Source: Neoarius graeffei (taxonomy: Eukaryota > Chordata > Actinopteri > Siluriformes > Ariidae). Taken from it: a stretch of 64,000 bases of DNA. The stretch spans positions 4,929,001-4,993,000 of the forward strand of contig NC_083570.1 in the NCBI RefSeq assembly GCF_027579695.1. The letters run 5' to 3'. Position numbers and translations under genes: made by a program. How positions within the stretch are numbered: the stretch's first letter is position 1; every line of letters begins with the position of its first letter. A model generated the notes under the pieces. The model was not told the origin of the DNA, made no database searches, and worked only from the letters and a program-made list of their open reading frames with translations. Of this stretch, positions 1 to 10,847 are shown piece by piece.

Positions 1-3000
1 GTAAGTAGAAGTCCATAGCGCTTGAGCTCTTTCCTTCCTTCTCTGACATAAAATGGCCCGAAACAATCCATCCCACAATAGGTGAAGGGAGGGGCCTCTT
101 CTGTGCGCTCAACAGGAAGATCTGCCATCTTTTGTTGTTCTGGGGATCTTCTTAATTTCCTGCATTTGGTGCACTTGTAAATGTATGATGACACAGACTT
201 GCTGCACCCAAGGATCCATATCCCATTAGCGCGGAGCTCGTTCATAGTCAAAGCACGTCCTTGATGGTGCACTCTCTCGTGATAATGCTTTATGAGGAGT
301 GATGACAAGTAGCTGTCTCGAGGAAGAATCGCGGGATGCTTCACATGTGGATGGAGGGCTGCATGAGTCAAGCGCCCACCTACTCTGAGGACACCTTCCT
401 CATCAAGAAATGGACTCAGTTTCTGCAGTTTGTTCATTACTTCGGTGCGCTCCCCGTTGCAATGTCTCAAGTACTGTATTTCTTGAGCAAAGCTATCCCT
501 TTGTACCATCCTTATAAGCATTAACTCTGCTGCTCTTCTTTCCTCCAAAGTTGTGGCTTCACTTGACCTTTGCGGGAGTCCCTTGGCCTGTTTTACTCTG
601 CGCGTCAGTCTAGCTACAGCTCTGACAAGTCTTGACCAGTCTGAGAACTTGTGTATACGATCCAGAAGTGAAACATCTTCGTTGGCTTGAGTGTTATGAG
701 CATAAGCCTCTTTGACTTCAGGATCAGCACTTGAGATTTCTCCCACCATGGCATCTTCAGGAGGCAGCTCCTTTTGCCACAAAAATGCTGGGCCTGTGAA
801 CCAGTTGGAGACCTTGAGTTGCTGTGCTGCAAGACCCCTAGACGCATAGTCTGCAGGGTTGTCTTCAGAAGCCACATATCGCCATTGAGCAGGTTCTGTG
901 CTTTGCTTGATGCGCTGCACTCGGTTAGCCACAAAGACATGAAACCTTCTGGCATCATTGTTGATATATCCAATGACTACTTTAGAATCAGTCCAAAAAA
1001 ACTCATGCAAGAAGTCAATTTCAAGTTCCTTTTTCAGCAAGTCACTGATGCGAACAGCTGTGACTGCTGCTGAGAGCTCCAGTCTTGGTATAGTAGTGAC
1101 CTTGGTAGGTGCAACTCTTGCCTTAGCCATGACCAAGGAACAGTGAACCTTTCCTGTTGTGCTCACTGCTCTAAGATATGAGCACACTCCATAGCCTGAT
1201 GTACTGGCGTCAGAGAAATGGTGGAGCTCATAATGTTTGACAATGAAGCCTTTGGGAGTATAGCACCTTGAGATTGATATGTCAGCCAAGTGTATCAAGT
1301 CCATAAGCCAGGATTCCCACAATGGCTTGAGGTCTTCGGGTAAGACATCATCCCAGTCAAGCTTGCCTCGACACATTTGCTGCAGGATTTGTTTTCCTAT
1401 CAAGATGTACGGGGCCACAAAGCCAAGTGGGTCATACAGTGAGGCAACTGTGGACAAGACCCCTCTTCTGGTAAGTGGATTGTCTTTTACTGCAACTTTG
1501 AACTGGAACTGATCGGAAGCCACGCACCACTGAACCCCAAGGGCTCGCTCTACTTGAGACCCTCCAAATGCCAGATCCAGGTCTTTGGTGCCTTCTGCAC
1601 GTTCCTTTTCAGGGATTGTGTCCAGTACTTCCTTGCAATTTGAGACAAACTTGTGCAGATGGAGTTTTCCCATATTGCAGAGGTCTCTTGCTTCCTTGAC
1701 TAATTGGATTGCCTGGTCTTTCGTTTCTGTGCTCGTTAGACCATCATCGACATAAAAGTTCCTCTGAATGAACCTGACTGTGTCCTGACTGACCGAACTG
1801 CATCCTGTGGCAGCAATGTGCTTAAGTCCAAAGTTGGCGCAGCCTGGTGAAGATGCTGCGCCAAACAGATGAACTTTCATGCGGTAGACGGAAGGCTGTG
1901 CCTCCAGGTTGCCACTATCCCACCAGAGGAATCTCAAATAGTCTTGGTCTTCCTTTTTGACATGAAACTGGTGGAACATGCGTTCAATGTCACACATGAG
2001 TGCCACCGGTCCTTTGCGGAAACGGCACAATACTCCCACTAACGTGTTTGTCAAGTCAGGACCAGTTAAAAGATGGTCGTTCAGGGAAGTCTGTTGAAAC
2101 TTCGCAGCACAGTCAAAAACAACACGGATCTTGCCCGGCTTCTGTGGATGGTATACCCCATGGTGTGGGATGTACCAAACTGGGGTTTTGCACAGGTCTT
2201 GCTCCATGACCTTTTCTGCATCTCCACTCGTGATTGTTTCATTCATAAAGGCTGTGTAATCCTTGTAGTATTGCTGATTCCTTTTCAACTTTCTTTCCAG
2301 ACACCTCAGACGATGCATGGCAGAGGACTTATTGTCAGGTAGGTTAGGCCTTTCTATCTTGAATGGTAATGGCATTTCATAATGCCCATCAGTCTTTAAT
2401 CTGATGCCGTCCGCCATCTTGGCCAGAAATCTCAGATCTTCTTGAGATATTTGCCCATCATCTGTGCTTCTTTCAATGAAGTCAGATTCAAGAATGTTCA
2501 TTATCTCCGAAGGTGACACAACTTCTTTGATTTGCGTTCTGTGGACAAAATGAACTTCACATGCAAGATCCGACAAGGGTTGGCATGGCGTCACCTGTTT
2601 CACAATGACATGATGACTGGCTCCAATCAAATCTCCACAGTCAACATGAGGGTTACCATAGCCAATCACACTCCAACCTAAGTCTGTCCTTATTGCAAAG
2701 GGTTGGTTTTCTCTTCCTGGCACTACCTGCCTTGGGACAAGAGCCTGCGGACAATTATATCCAATAAGCAGGCCAATATCGCAACCTTGCAGGGGGGCAA
2801 TTTCATCTGATAAGTGTTCAAGGTGAGGCCATGCTTTTGCAGTGTTTGGTGTAGGGATATGATCTCGGTTTCCTGGGATGAATTCTCTGGAGTACGTTGC
2901 TGGTAGGGGAATTATTTTGTTTGAGTGGAACCCCCTCACTTGTAGACCTGTTAGTTTTTGACATGATATTCTAGTTTCCTTTGAAGCCATTGTTGACAGC

Positions 3001-5297
3001 TTTAGATGGACTGGCTCACTCTTAGCATGTAGAGCTTCAGCAGTTTCTTTAAGAATGAACGTCGTATCACTTTGAGTGTCAAGAAGTGCGTATATAAGAA
3101 CCTCGTGATCTGGCTCATGAGCTGTTGACACCCACACTGGTATCACTGTGGAGGTATGAGTGCCACGGGCACTTTGTATGATTCTGTTAGACGTTGCTCT
3201 GCTTGACGCACTGTCTGCTATATCCTGGATGCCATCTTCTCTCTCTACCATTACAGTGTCGCCTCTTGGTGGGGGCCGTGCATCACTGCTACGGTTTTCA
3301 TGGAGGCACGTAGGATGTTTTTTGTTACATTTTTCACAGGTCTTTCTCCTTTCACATTCCTTTGAGCGATGCCCTGGTTTCAAGCAACCAAAGCACAATC
3401 TATTTTCTTGAATATACTTGTGTCTTTCAGAAACCTCTCTTTCCATGAATTTTCGACAGTTGTCTAAACTGTGATTGGCCTTTTCACAGAGGACACAGCT
3501 GGCTGGCACAGCTTTGTCATCCGAATTGGTGGCTAGTGTCTTTCCTGCAGGGCTTCTGTTTCTCTGCACTCTGGCCCTCTCACCTTCACTTGGTTTTAGT
3601 GCATGCAAAGAAGTCACAGGATTGCATGCAATCTTGGCTTCACGTGTCAGAAATGCTACGAATTGGCTGAAAGTTGGGAATGTTTGGCTTTCTTCCTCCA
3701 CTTCCATAACCTTTCTATTCCACCTTGAAGTCAACCAGTCTGGAAGTTTGATGAGCAACTTCTGATTTTCATTGCAGTCATTGAGCACATCTAGCCCTTT
3801 GATCTGTGACATGGCTGCCTCACAGCTTCGCAGGAAGTCCACAAATTCCTGTAGCTCTAAGCTATTCTTGGGGTTTAGTTTAGGCCATGTAGCTAGCCGA
3901 TCTCTGAACGCCTTGGCAATAAGGAACGGATTTCCATATCTTTCTTCTAAAATGCTCCATGCGGAATGGTAGGCTGCCTCTGTACCTAGCATAAAGTAGC
4001 TCTCAATTGCTTTCTTGGCCGGTCCGCCAACGTACTTTCGCAAATAGTAAATCTTTTCTTGGCCTGGTATGTTCTTCCTATCAATGAGAGTTTGGAATGA
4101 GATTTTCCAGTCATTATACCGAAGAGGATCACCATTGAATACTACTGGCTCAGGTACAGGAAGTCTATTTGCCACTAAGGATTCTGCAAGTGCTCTTATA
4201 AGAGAAGTGGTGTCGTCTTCTCGCTTGACATTGCAAGTTGTTGAGTGGGTTACGGCTTGTGGATTGACTAATTGCTGCTTTGAGACATTCTGGGTTGTGA
4301 CTTTTTTCTTTACCCTCACAGAACCACAGCTGTGCATTGGCTCACTTATCTCTTCATCTGAGCATATACTCTGTGCATACACCTCCTCCCGTGCCTTGGC
4401 AGCCTTCAGTTTCTTGACTGTCTCCAATCGTTCTATCTCTCTGCGCTTGGCTTCTAATGTCTGCCTTCTCTTCTCATTTTCAGCTTGTTGTTTCACACGT
4501 AACTGAGCAGCAGCAGCTTCTTGTTCTGCTTGAAGGCGTTTATCTTCAGCTTCAAGTCTTTGCAATTCTTTAAAATGATGCTCTTGCTCGTGAAGGACTT
4601 CTAACGTAGCTTCATTAGCAGCAGCTTCGGCTGCTGCATCTTGTCTCTTCAGTGATGACAGACTTGAGGATCTAAAGCTAATTACTGAACTGGCGTGGGA
4701 GCGATGCACAGATCTTGAGTGGCCAGAAATGATGCTCTGTGTGTCAGGCCTTAGCTTTAGAGACTTTGCACTTTTGAAATCTTCTTCTTGCTCATTTCTC
4801 ACTAGACAGCCATTCGCAACTTCAATGATTTCCTTGGTTACTACTTCACAAGTGTCTATTCTACGACGCATGTCTTGTTGTGGTGTTTGGATATGACGTA
4901 TGTCTTCATAAATCTGCTCTAACTTAGTTGAGGCCTTCCTTATCTCAACTACATGTTTCTGTAGCATGGCATTCGAATTACTGGTCTTAGACGATTGTTT
5001 GGCATCTTTAACGAGTGCCTTCCACTTTTCATAGTTTGAATTGAACCTGCGTTCCAGTCTTTTTATTTGCTCTTCCTGCAGTTCTTGGCCCTTCTCTGTC
5101 AACTTGCGGACTCTTCGGCCTTGCAGTACTTCTTGTGAGCAGTTGGGATTGGATGCCACGTTTTCAATCAAATATGAGTGTTCTGGCTCATCTAGCCTTA
5201 CATCTTGTTCCTTGCCAGCATCTTCCTTGGTGGGTGTCTCTACGGTTTGTTTTACACTTTCTCTGTCATTCTCAATTACACTACCTGACACAGACAT
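1..5297 (-). CDS. BEL/Pao retrotransposon Gag-Pol polyprotein, intact frame, C-terminus beyond window start
   Basis: I read this frame codon by codon from the ATG at 5297 to the window edge and found no stop, giving 1765 codons and still open. Residues 1-600 are Gag-like: a charged coiled-coil N-terminus, then a region resembling the DUF1759 Gag domain of Pao elements. A zinc knuckle (CX2CX4HX4C) lies near residues 635-648, followed by a second Cys/His cluster. The protease aspartate is in a DTQSD motif near residue 740. Reverse transcriptase has the YVDD active site near residue 1182 (positions 1743-1754). RNase H follows, then the His/Cys zinc domain of integrase near residues 1680-1715 and the first part of its catalytic core. 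Domain order PR-RT-RH-IN is standard for LTR elements; the DTQSD and YVDD variants fit BEL/Pao. An undamaged frame suggests a recent insertion. Confidence 0.9.
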   Translation of the reverse strand, partial: MSVSGSVIENDRESVKQTVETPTKEDAGKEQDVRLDEPEHSYLIENVASNPNCSQEVLQGRRVRKLTEKGQELQEEQIKRLERRFNSNYEKWKALVKDAKQSSKTSNSNAMLQKHVVEIRKASTKLEQIYEDIRHIQTPQQDMRRRIDTCEVVTKEIIEVANGCLVRNEQEEDFKSAKSLKLRPDTQSIISGHSRSVHRSHASSVISFRSSSLSSLKRQDAAAEAAANEATLEVLHEQEHHFKELQRLEAEDKRLQAEQEAAAAQLRVKQQAENEKRRQTLEAKRREIERLETVKKLKAAKAREEVYAQSICSDEEISEPMHSCGSVRVKKKVTTQNVSKQQLVNPQAVTHSTTCNVKREDDTTSLIRALAESLVANRLPVPEPVVFNGDPLRYNDWKISFQTLIDRKNIPGQEKIYYLRKYVGGPAKKAIESYFMLGTEAAYHSAWSILEERYGNPFLIAKAFRDRLATWPKLNPKNSLELQEFVDFLRSCEAAMSQIKGLDVLNDCNENQKLLIKLPDWLTSRWNRKVMEVEEESQTFPTFSQFVAFLTREAKIACNPVTSLHALKPSEGERARVQRNRSPAGKTLATNSDDKAVPASCVLCEKANHSLDNCRKFMEREVSERHKYIQENRLCFGCLKPGHRSKECERRKTCEKCNKKHPTCLHENRSSDARPPPRGDTVMVEREDGIQDIADSASSRATSNRIIQSARGTHTSTVIPVWVSTAHEPDHEVLIYALLDTQSDTTFILKETAEALHAKSEPVHLKLSTMASKETRISCQKLTGLQVRGFHSNKIIPLPATYSREFIPGNRDHIPTPNTAKAWPHLEHLSDEIAPLQGCDIGLLIGYNCPQALVPRQVVPGRENQPFAIRTDLGWSVIGYGNPHVDCGDLIGASHHVIVKQVTPCQPLSDLACEVHFVHRTQIKEVVSPSEIMNILESDFIERSTDDGQISQEDLRFLAKMADGIRLKTDGHYEMPLPFKIERPNLPDNKSSAMHRLRCLERKLKRNQQYYKDYTAFMNETITSGDAEKVMEQDLCKTPVWYIPHHGVYHPQKPGKIRVVFDCAAKFQQTSLNDHLLTGPDLTNTLVGVLCRFRKGPVALMCDIERMFHQFHVKKEDQDYLRFLWWDSGNLEAQPSVYRMKVHLFGAASSPGCANFGLKHIAATGCSSVSQDTVRFIQRNFYVDDGLTSTETKDQAIQLVKEARDLCNMGKLHLHKFVSNCKEVLDTIPEKERAEGTKDLDLAFGGSQVERALGVQWCVASDQFQFKVAVKDNPLTRRGVLSTVASLYDPLGFVAPYILIGKQILQQMCRGKLDWDDVLPEDLKPLWESWLMDLIHLADISISRCYTPKGFIVKHYELHHFSDASTSGYGVCSYLRAVSTTGKVHCSLVMAKARVAPTKVTTIPRLELSAAVTAVRISDLLKKELEIDFLHEFFWTDSKVVIGYINNDARRFHVFVANRVQRIKQSTEPAQWRYVASEDNPADYASRGLAAQQLKVSNWFTGPAFLWQKELPPEDAMVGEISSADPEVKEAYAHNTQANEDVSLLDRIHKFSDWSRLVRAVARLTRRVKQAKGLPQRSSEATTLEERRAAELMLIRMVQRDSFAQEIQYLRHCNGERTEVMNKLQKLSPFLDEEGVLRVGGRLTHAALHPHVKHPAILPRDSYLSSLLIKHYHERVHHQGRALTMNELRANGIWILGCSKSVSSYIYKCTKCRKLRRSPEQQKMADLPVERTEEAPPFTYCGMDCFGPFYVREGRKELKRYGLLL

Positions 5298-6033
5298 TTT
5301 AGTGAACCTATCTTAATCTTTATGAATTCAGAATGACATTTAAGTTAGAGAAAAAGAAGTAATATGTTCCTGGTTTTATGTCTCACTTTCTGCTTAAATC
5401 TCAGAGAACTGCAATAATTATTAAAAGGTAAAACCCTTTTAACTTAAAGTTAGGTTGTCAAAAGATTGAAATAACTAAATATATTAGCCTAAATTCAGCT
5501 TACTTAACATCAGGTCTTAATAATTAGTTTAAGATCAATAAGAGTGAACTTTACATTAAGTTTATCCAACCTTAAAGATATCTATTTAAATAAGCATTTG
5601 CAATAACTGTTAGGTTACTCATACACATTTCTGTGATCATACATAATGCTACAACCTGCCATTGTGGTATTGAAATGGTCTAAACCAAGGGACTATCATC
5701 AAACCAAAAGTTATTAACCAACAAAGAAAACATAGATTGACATAGATATGAACACTGTCCCTTTTAAATGTGAATTCAAACCCAAGAGTCTCTTGTTGTA
5801 GTCAAACACCATTCAAATGAATTCCTACAGAGCTCAAACCGAAGTCTCTGCAAAAGTCTGTTCAAAATGTTGAGCATACGCTAGCAAAACAATGGCACCT
5901 GCACCGTACTGCGGACGGCAAAGTAGCTCTCGTGCGTCGTCTCTCCGAAGAGGCGCTGACGAATACGAAGCGATGACGATGGCTTGCCGCTCGCTTCTCC
6001 ACACGCCTTGGGTGTTGACATCCGAGTTTTCAC
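5298..6033 (-). other. Untranslated leader of the BEL/Pao element
   Basis: AT-rich sequence between the Gag-Pol start codon and the candidate LTR. I see no open frame and could not identify a tRNA primer-binding site, which should lie at its upstream (higher-coordinate) end. Confidence 0.45.
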
Positions 6034-6526
6034 TGTAGCTCCCCCAGTAACACGAGGAAACAGAGTTTTCGTTTAAACCACAGGGCGCTCTTTATTCTGC
6101 TTGGTCCCGTGAAAACTGACAATAACAAACAACAATTAAACTAATGCAGATCATGCTATACAAACATAGGTAATATTAACAACTATTTAGAGACATAAGC
6201 TTACCTCGCTGGCAGCTTGTTACCAAAAGGAGCTAGGTTCCTTGCACAAAAAGCTTCGTCATTCTTCAGAACATTTCTTCTCGAACAATATTCCAAACCT
6301 GGGTTCCATACAAACTTTAAATGTCCGTGTTACATTCTTCACGCAATGTTCATCAAATGCATCTCACAAACAATGCATAAAGTGTCCTTTAGTCCTGATA
6401 TGCAAAAGACTGGATTACCGCCGTTTCTGAAGATATTCCCTTTGTTTTACGGTCATAAATTATGTCCCCCAGAGCGTAGCTCCAATAATAGGTTCCGCCC
6501 CAATACAAACACAACAAATACAACAC
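6034..6526 (-). repeat. Candidate 5' LTR of the BEL/Pao element
   Basis: The block begins TGTAGCTCCCCCAG on the plus strand and ends near ...AAATACAACA, so it could be a TG...CA-bounded LTR. Read on the minus strand it carries an AATAAA signal (TTTATT at about 6090). The partner LTR would lie outside the window, so neither the ends nor a target duplication can be tested here. Confidence 0.35.
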
Positions 6527-6777
6527 AAAAAATATGGCGCACCATAAAAATCATGCCCCCAATAAAGAAATAAAATTACAAAACTAATTTATATATTAGA
6601 AATATTATTCATGCCATTTATGTAACTGATGACAGTTATACCCATGATGAATTGCAGCAGGGCGGGGTAGGCGTAGCAGGCAACGATGAGAGCGAGGAGG
6701 AAAATGGGCTGGAGCGAGAGAAGGAGTGTGTGAGAGACCAATGACGAGAGAGAGAGAAAGCGCTGCAATTTAAAAAA
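6527..6777. other. Unassigned sequence between BEL LTR and hAT fragment
   Basis: AT-rich sequence, then a purine-rich stretch leading to the ATG at 6778. It is probably the 5' untranslated part of the next element; no ends are visible. Confidence 0.3.
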
Positions 6778-7376
6778 ATGGCTAGTGGAAGTGATGGCAC
6801 GGAGAGCACAGACACTGATTATGAACATTTAAGACAATTGTACACACTGTCACACCAAGACCCCGACGGCAAAAACCTTACCTTTCTGTGTAAGATATGT
6901 CCACCTGCTCAGAAAAAACAAATAAGGACTTCAACAACTTCGTTCTCGAATTTGAAACGACACATCGAGTTGAAGCACCCATCCAGCGTTAATGCATATA
7001 TGCACGTCCTCGAGGGTCAAAAGGGAGGAAAGGCAAAGAAAACACCCTCCCCCTGCCAACCCCCCCAAACGCAAATTACACTGCCAGCTGCCTTCAAGAG
7101 GTCCGTGATCTCCCAGGAGCAGGTAGATAAACTGATTATCGACTACATTGTGGAAGATTTACAACCTCTAAGCAAAGTTGAGAAACCCTCGTTCATCAGA
7201 CTAGTGACAGGTTTGCAACCAACCAGACATGTGCCTTCAAGAAAGCAAGTGCAGGGACTGCTGAACAGAGAATTTATGGAGGTTATTAATAAATTAAAAA
7301 GTGAACTTGCCGAGCTTGATTTTGTTTGCACAACAGCTGATTGCTGGTCAGCTGTCAACAAGGGATTCATGGGCAT
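6778..7376 (+). pseudogene. hAT transposase N-terminal fragment with BED zinc finger
   Basis: The frame opens at an ATG at 6778. A BED-type finger is visible with the Cys pair at residues 38/41 (CKIC) and the His pair at residues 62/67. The following 130 residues match the N-terminal region of ZBED-like hAT transposases, with a run resembling FIRLVTGLQP and the TADCWS segment that opens the catalytic fold. The sequence then stutters (a duplicated GTTCATTACA) and runs into a TG microsatellite, and the rest of the transposase, including most catalytic residues and the dimerisation domain, is missing. It is either a truncated copy or the first exon of an element whose remainder has been lost. 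Confidence 0.75.
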
Positions 7377-7697
7377 TACAGTTCATTACAGTTCATTGTG
7401 TGTGTGTGTGTGTGTGTGGGTCAGTTTTCAGTTTGTACCAGTGTAACCATGTTCCTGTTTTGAACAGATAGACCACGTCCCCAACACTGAATAGAAATGG
7501 TCACCAAATACTGTTTGAAAGTTACCTAAAGTTAACCTAGTTGCATTACGTTGCATTAAGTTATCTTACAGTTACATCTTAAAATCACTCTATCAACCAT
7601 AAAGATATGCAGTTTCCTTAAAAATAGTTTTTTGTGCCTTTGAGCATCTTGTAACAGTTTTGCCTTCATTGCCTTCATTCAAGAGTTTTGCTCATTT

Positions 7698-7730
<33 letters not shown>

Positions 7731-7916
7731 TATATAATATATATCAAATAATTTATATATCTATATATTAAACTATATATTATTTACTTCTTTAATTAAA
7801 TGCTGGTATATTTCATTGCACTAAGTATAGAACTGGTCTACCTTGTCTGTACTGTTGCAAGTTTCATCACCTGGTAAAAAACCCACAATTGCAGTGTCAT
7901 GAGCAAATGTCTACAG
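7377..7916. repeat. Microsatellites and AT-rich spacer
   Basis: Contains a (TG)n run at about 7397-7418, an (AC)n run at about 7701-7729 and TATA-rich sequence near 7730-7790. No gene was recognised. The last 8 bases (7909-7916, GTCTACAG) are the left target duplication of the next element. Confidence 0.7.
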
Positions 7917-8294
7917 TAGGGCTTTGACCTTGGCCCAAAAATCATATTCGAAGTTCGTTTGGAAATTAATCTAGACATTCGAATAGTATTCGAACTTTTA
8001 TTAATTATATTATTCTTAAATGCCTCACTAACACCTCGGCATCAAAATTAAATATGATATTCAGTCCACCAGGGGGCAGTGTTCAGTCAATGTCAATAAG
8101 ATTACGTGCAGGAAATATGAAATATTCAGGCGTGTTTTTACAACCACTACTAATGAAACGTGCAGTGTCGTAGTATACCGGCTGACACTTTTAACATTAC
8201 ATAATCCACAAACTTCGTCGTTTGTCCGTTGCCTTTGTGTGAAACGCTGTTCCTTCGGTTTCCTGGTTGCTTGTACTGATGAAAGCCTCTAAAC

Positions 8295-8550
8295 CAGGGG
8301 TGTCAAACCTGATCCATAAAGGGCCTTGTGGCTGCAGGTTTTCATTCCAGCCATGCAGCAGCACACCTGACTTGGCTCATTCAATCAACTGAACTGTCTT
8401 CACACAGTCAAATACTTGCAGCCACACCCACCCTTGATTAAAGGGTGGGTGTGTCAGTTGATTGAATAAGCCAAATCAGGGTGCTGCTGCATGGCTGGAA
8501 TGAAAACCTGCAGCCACACGGCCCTTTATGGATCAGGTTTGACACCCCTG
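8295..8550. mobile_element. Foldback hAT MITE nested in the hAT element, target duplication CTCTAAAC
   Basis: A 256-bp element that is nearly one long palindrome. The ends are CAGGGGTGTCAAACCTGATC and its inverted copy, and the flanks are the exact 8-bp repeat CTCTAAAC (8287-8294 and 8551-8558). The inner part (CACCCACCCTTGATTAAAGG) also folds back. CAGGG tips with an 8-bp duplication place it with hAT MITEs. Confidence 0.92.
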
Positions 8551-9133
8551 CTCTAAACTGTAGCCTCACTGACAATCAAAGGGGAACGTTTACAAAATGA
8601 GCAGGTGCTGCTAGGCCTACACCTAATCTGTGAGTTTATAACACTGCCGTTCCGAGCCCATTCGTGTTGGCTTTTGAGAATGTTTGTTTTGAATGAGACC
8701 GGTGTCAGCTGTCATGTCACTGCTTCCTGCTCGCGTCTCTGATTCACAATTCAAACAAACACGGACACGATATGTTATAAGATCACAGATTAGTTTTACG
8801 TGCTCACTTCGTTAACTTATGAACTTCATGGTATGTAAATTCCACCATGTGTAGGATAAGTAATTTAGGCCTATAGGCTACTTGCGCAAGTAAGCTAATA
8901 ATTTATTTTTATTTTTTTTAGCAACTATCCAAAGTTGACAAAAATAACAGCACATGAAAGCATTACTGCGCAGTGTCGCATAGTCTACGTTAGTAATTTC
9001 ATTTATGTTATAACATCAGGTGTACAAAAACCAACCAAATATCTGCAGAAAAAAAACAAACACCGATATTTTCAGAAGAAAAGTCACATTTTATATTGCA
9101 TTTAATCACATCAGCAGTTACATTACACTTCAT

Positions 9134-9508
9134 TTATTGTAGGCCTATGTTGTACTTAATAAAGTCAGACTCTGTCCAATCTCGCAAAAATGACTGACTT
9201 CTGATGAGGAAATGAAAAATATTAGAGTTAATATTAGGAATTAGAGTGTCTATCTTCACCTGCCGGCGTATCACAGCCCCCTCTCGCAGCCCCCTCTCAC
9301 CTTCTAGCGCTCCCGCGTGCAATGTCTTCAAGTGGGCCCTCAAGTTTGAAGTTGTTGATTGATAGGCCAATTTGTTTCCACATATTTTACAGGTAACCTT
9401 TTTTTTATCGCATTCTCCATCTTTTTTTTCGAATCCAAAATAGCACCACGCATCACTTTTTAAATTCTCCGGAGTGCAAATCTCCAACGTGCTAGCATCA
9501 GACTCCAT
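9134..9508 (-). pseudogene. BED zinc-finger fragment of a hAT transposase
   Basis: A 124-codon frame with a BED finger: Cys40 and Cys43 (CKIC), His59 and His64 (HLKTLH), preceded by the aromatic WCYFGF motif typical of ZBED proteins. It ends soon after the finger and no catalytic domain follows, so the carrier element is an internal deletion derivative. The start codon lies about 290 bp inside the right terminus of the element, as expected for a transposase first exon. Confidence 0.75.
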
Positions 9509-9804
9509 TGTTCAATGCCTGCCAGCTTGACGCTAATGTCTACAGGTGCCCAGATAAGACAAAAGACAATGACCTTCGCGATTCACATAAATTCCACAGA
9601 CGTTAAAAAAAAAAAAAAACCTGCGACCTGAACTGAAAACGTTTACAACCACATTCACAAAAATAAAAGAATTATGCCTAATGATACCATATACAGGTTC
9701 GAATATTTAGAGCTGCCTAATATTCGTTCGAACATCACTTTTTTTTCACAACATTCGAATTGTATTCGAATATCGAAGTTCGAAGTCAAAGCCCTAGTCT
9801 ACAG

Positions 9805-10103
9805 TGAAGAGTTTCAGAGAACGTATAGTGATTTTCTAGCTCGTGGTCTGAAAAATGTTTTTATTTTCATATCTCACCAAAAAGTAAAATGAACTGAACT
9901 TTGAACTAGTTCAGAATTAAAATTGTGAACTTTGAATGTGAACTGTTCACTTTGAGCATGTATGAACTGAACTTGAACTAGTTCAGAAAAGGTGTGAACT
10001 GGCACAACACTGGTTTTCAGCCCCAATTTTCACTCCACACACATAATTTTCTCAAAAGTAGTAGCCACACTTGTCCTGATTCACACAATGTGTCTACCTA
10101 CAC
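9805..10103. repeat. Repeat with GAACTAGTTCAG motifs, then left part of a dispersed repeat
   Basis: From 9890 to about 10000 the palindrome GAACTAGTTC recurs with TGAACT-type units. From about 10010 the sequence matches, inverted, the stretch around 57.79-57.90 kb, so it is the left part of a dispersed repeat that continues after the MITE at 10104-10839. The last 8 bases, ACCTACAC, are duplicated at 10840-10847. Confidence 0.65.
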
Positions 10104-10839
10104 TAGGGGTGGGCAATTATTTTTTCCATGGGGCCACATGAGAAACAGAAAATTTTGTGGAGGGCCGGACCAAAAGGCTGAACTAAATTCTGCATAATAT
10201 TAATTGTATTTCTTTATATAAAGCAATAAATAACATTGTTCTTACAAACTGCTAAGACTGGTAAGAGTATGGAAAAAACGAGGTTGCCTTACAAAAAAAT
10301 GTCATTTATTCCATCAAATTTCCCAAAACAATGGTTAACAAAATGTGAACGTTTGTACCATTTTTTTTCAGTCACATTCACCCCAAAACACAATAAAAGA
10401 TATCACAATATTGTCTTTCTACTCCAAATATCAAGCAAGATACATCATATTATAATAATGATACCCACATTTGTAGTCTAATCACCTCATTTGGTGCTTT
10501 TCGCCGGAGATCGGCTCCGGCGCCTGCTGGTGACGTCACACGATGTGATTGGCTGGACCGTTTGAAGGATGACGTACAAGTTTGTGGTTGGTCTGGACAA
10601 ATTACGGAAGTAGTTATCGCGCGATTAGGTTTCGTGGGATTTCATGTCATTTTCATGTCGCGTGCATTGCATTTTTGTTGAACACAACTTCAAAATAAAA
10701 GCAATGTACATTCAGTCCATGCATGAGGTAAAATTAGAAAATACGTTTATTTTGTAATTTCTCATTAACTTTATGCGGGCCGGTCAGAATGAACCAAAGG
10801 GCCGGATGCGGCCCGCGGGCCGTAAAATGCCCAGGTCTG
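10104..10839. mobile_element. hAT-type MITE, target duplication ACCTACAC
   Basis: A 736-bp element with ends TAGGGGTGGGCA at the left and, inverted, CAGACCTGGGCA at the right. It is flanked by the exact 8-bp repeat ACCTACAC (10096-10103 and 10840-10847). The same dispersed repeat near 57.8 kb has no insertion at this site, so the boundaries are supported by a paralogous empty site. It is GC-rich near both ends (GGGCCGGAC, GGCCCGCGGGCC) and has no coding capacity. Confidence 0.92.
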
Positions 10840-10847
10840 ACCTACAC

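Larger units (their letters stand above)
7917..9796. mobile_element. hAT DNA transposon, non-autonomous, 8-bp target duplication GTCTACAG
   Basis: The termini are inverted copies: TAGGGCTTTGACCTTG at the left and, read inward from 9796, TAGGGCTTTGACTTCG. Both ends also carry ATTCGAA-rich subterminal repeats. The exact 8-bp direct repeat GTCTACAG at 7909-7916 and 9797-9804 is the hAT signature. Inside are a BED-finger fragment on the minus strand and a nested foldback MITE (8295-8550). At 1880 bp including the nested MITE it is too short to be autonomous. Confidence 0.9.

Noticed and set aside
614-973. Frames of 60-145 codons on either strand within 1-5300
   Set aside because: All overlap the continuous minus-strand BEL/Pao frame and have no motifs of their own.
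5990-6040. Primer-binding site of the BEL element
   Set aside because: No 18-base match to a tRNA 3' end that I can recall starts with TGG next to the candidate LTR end.
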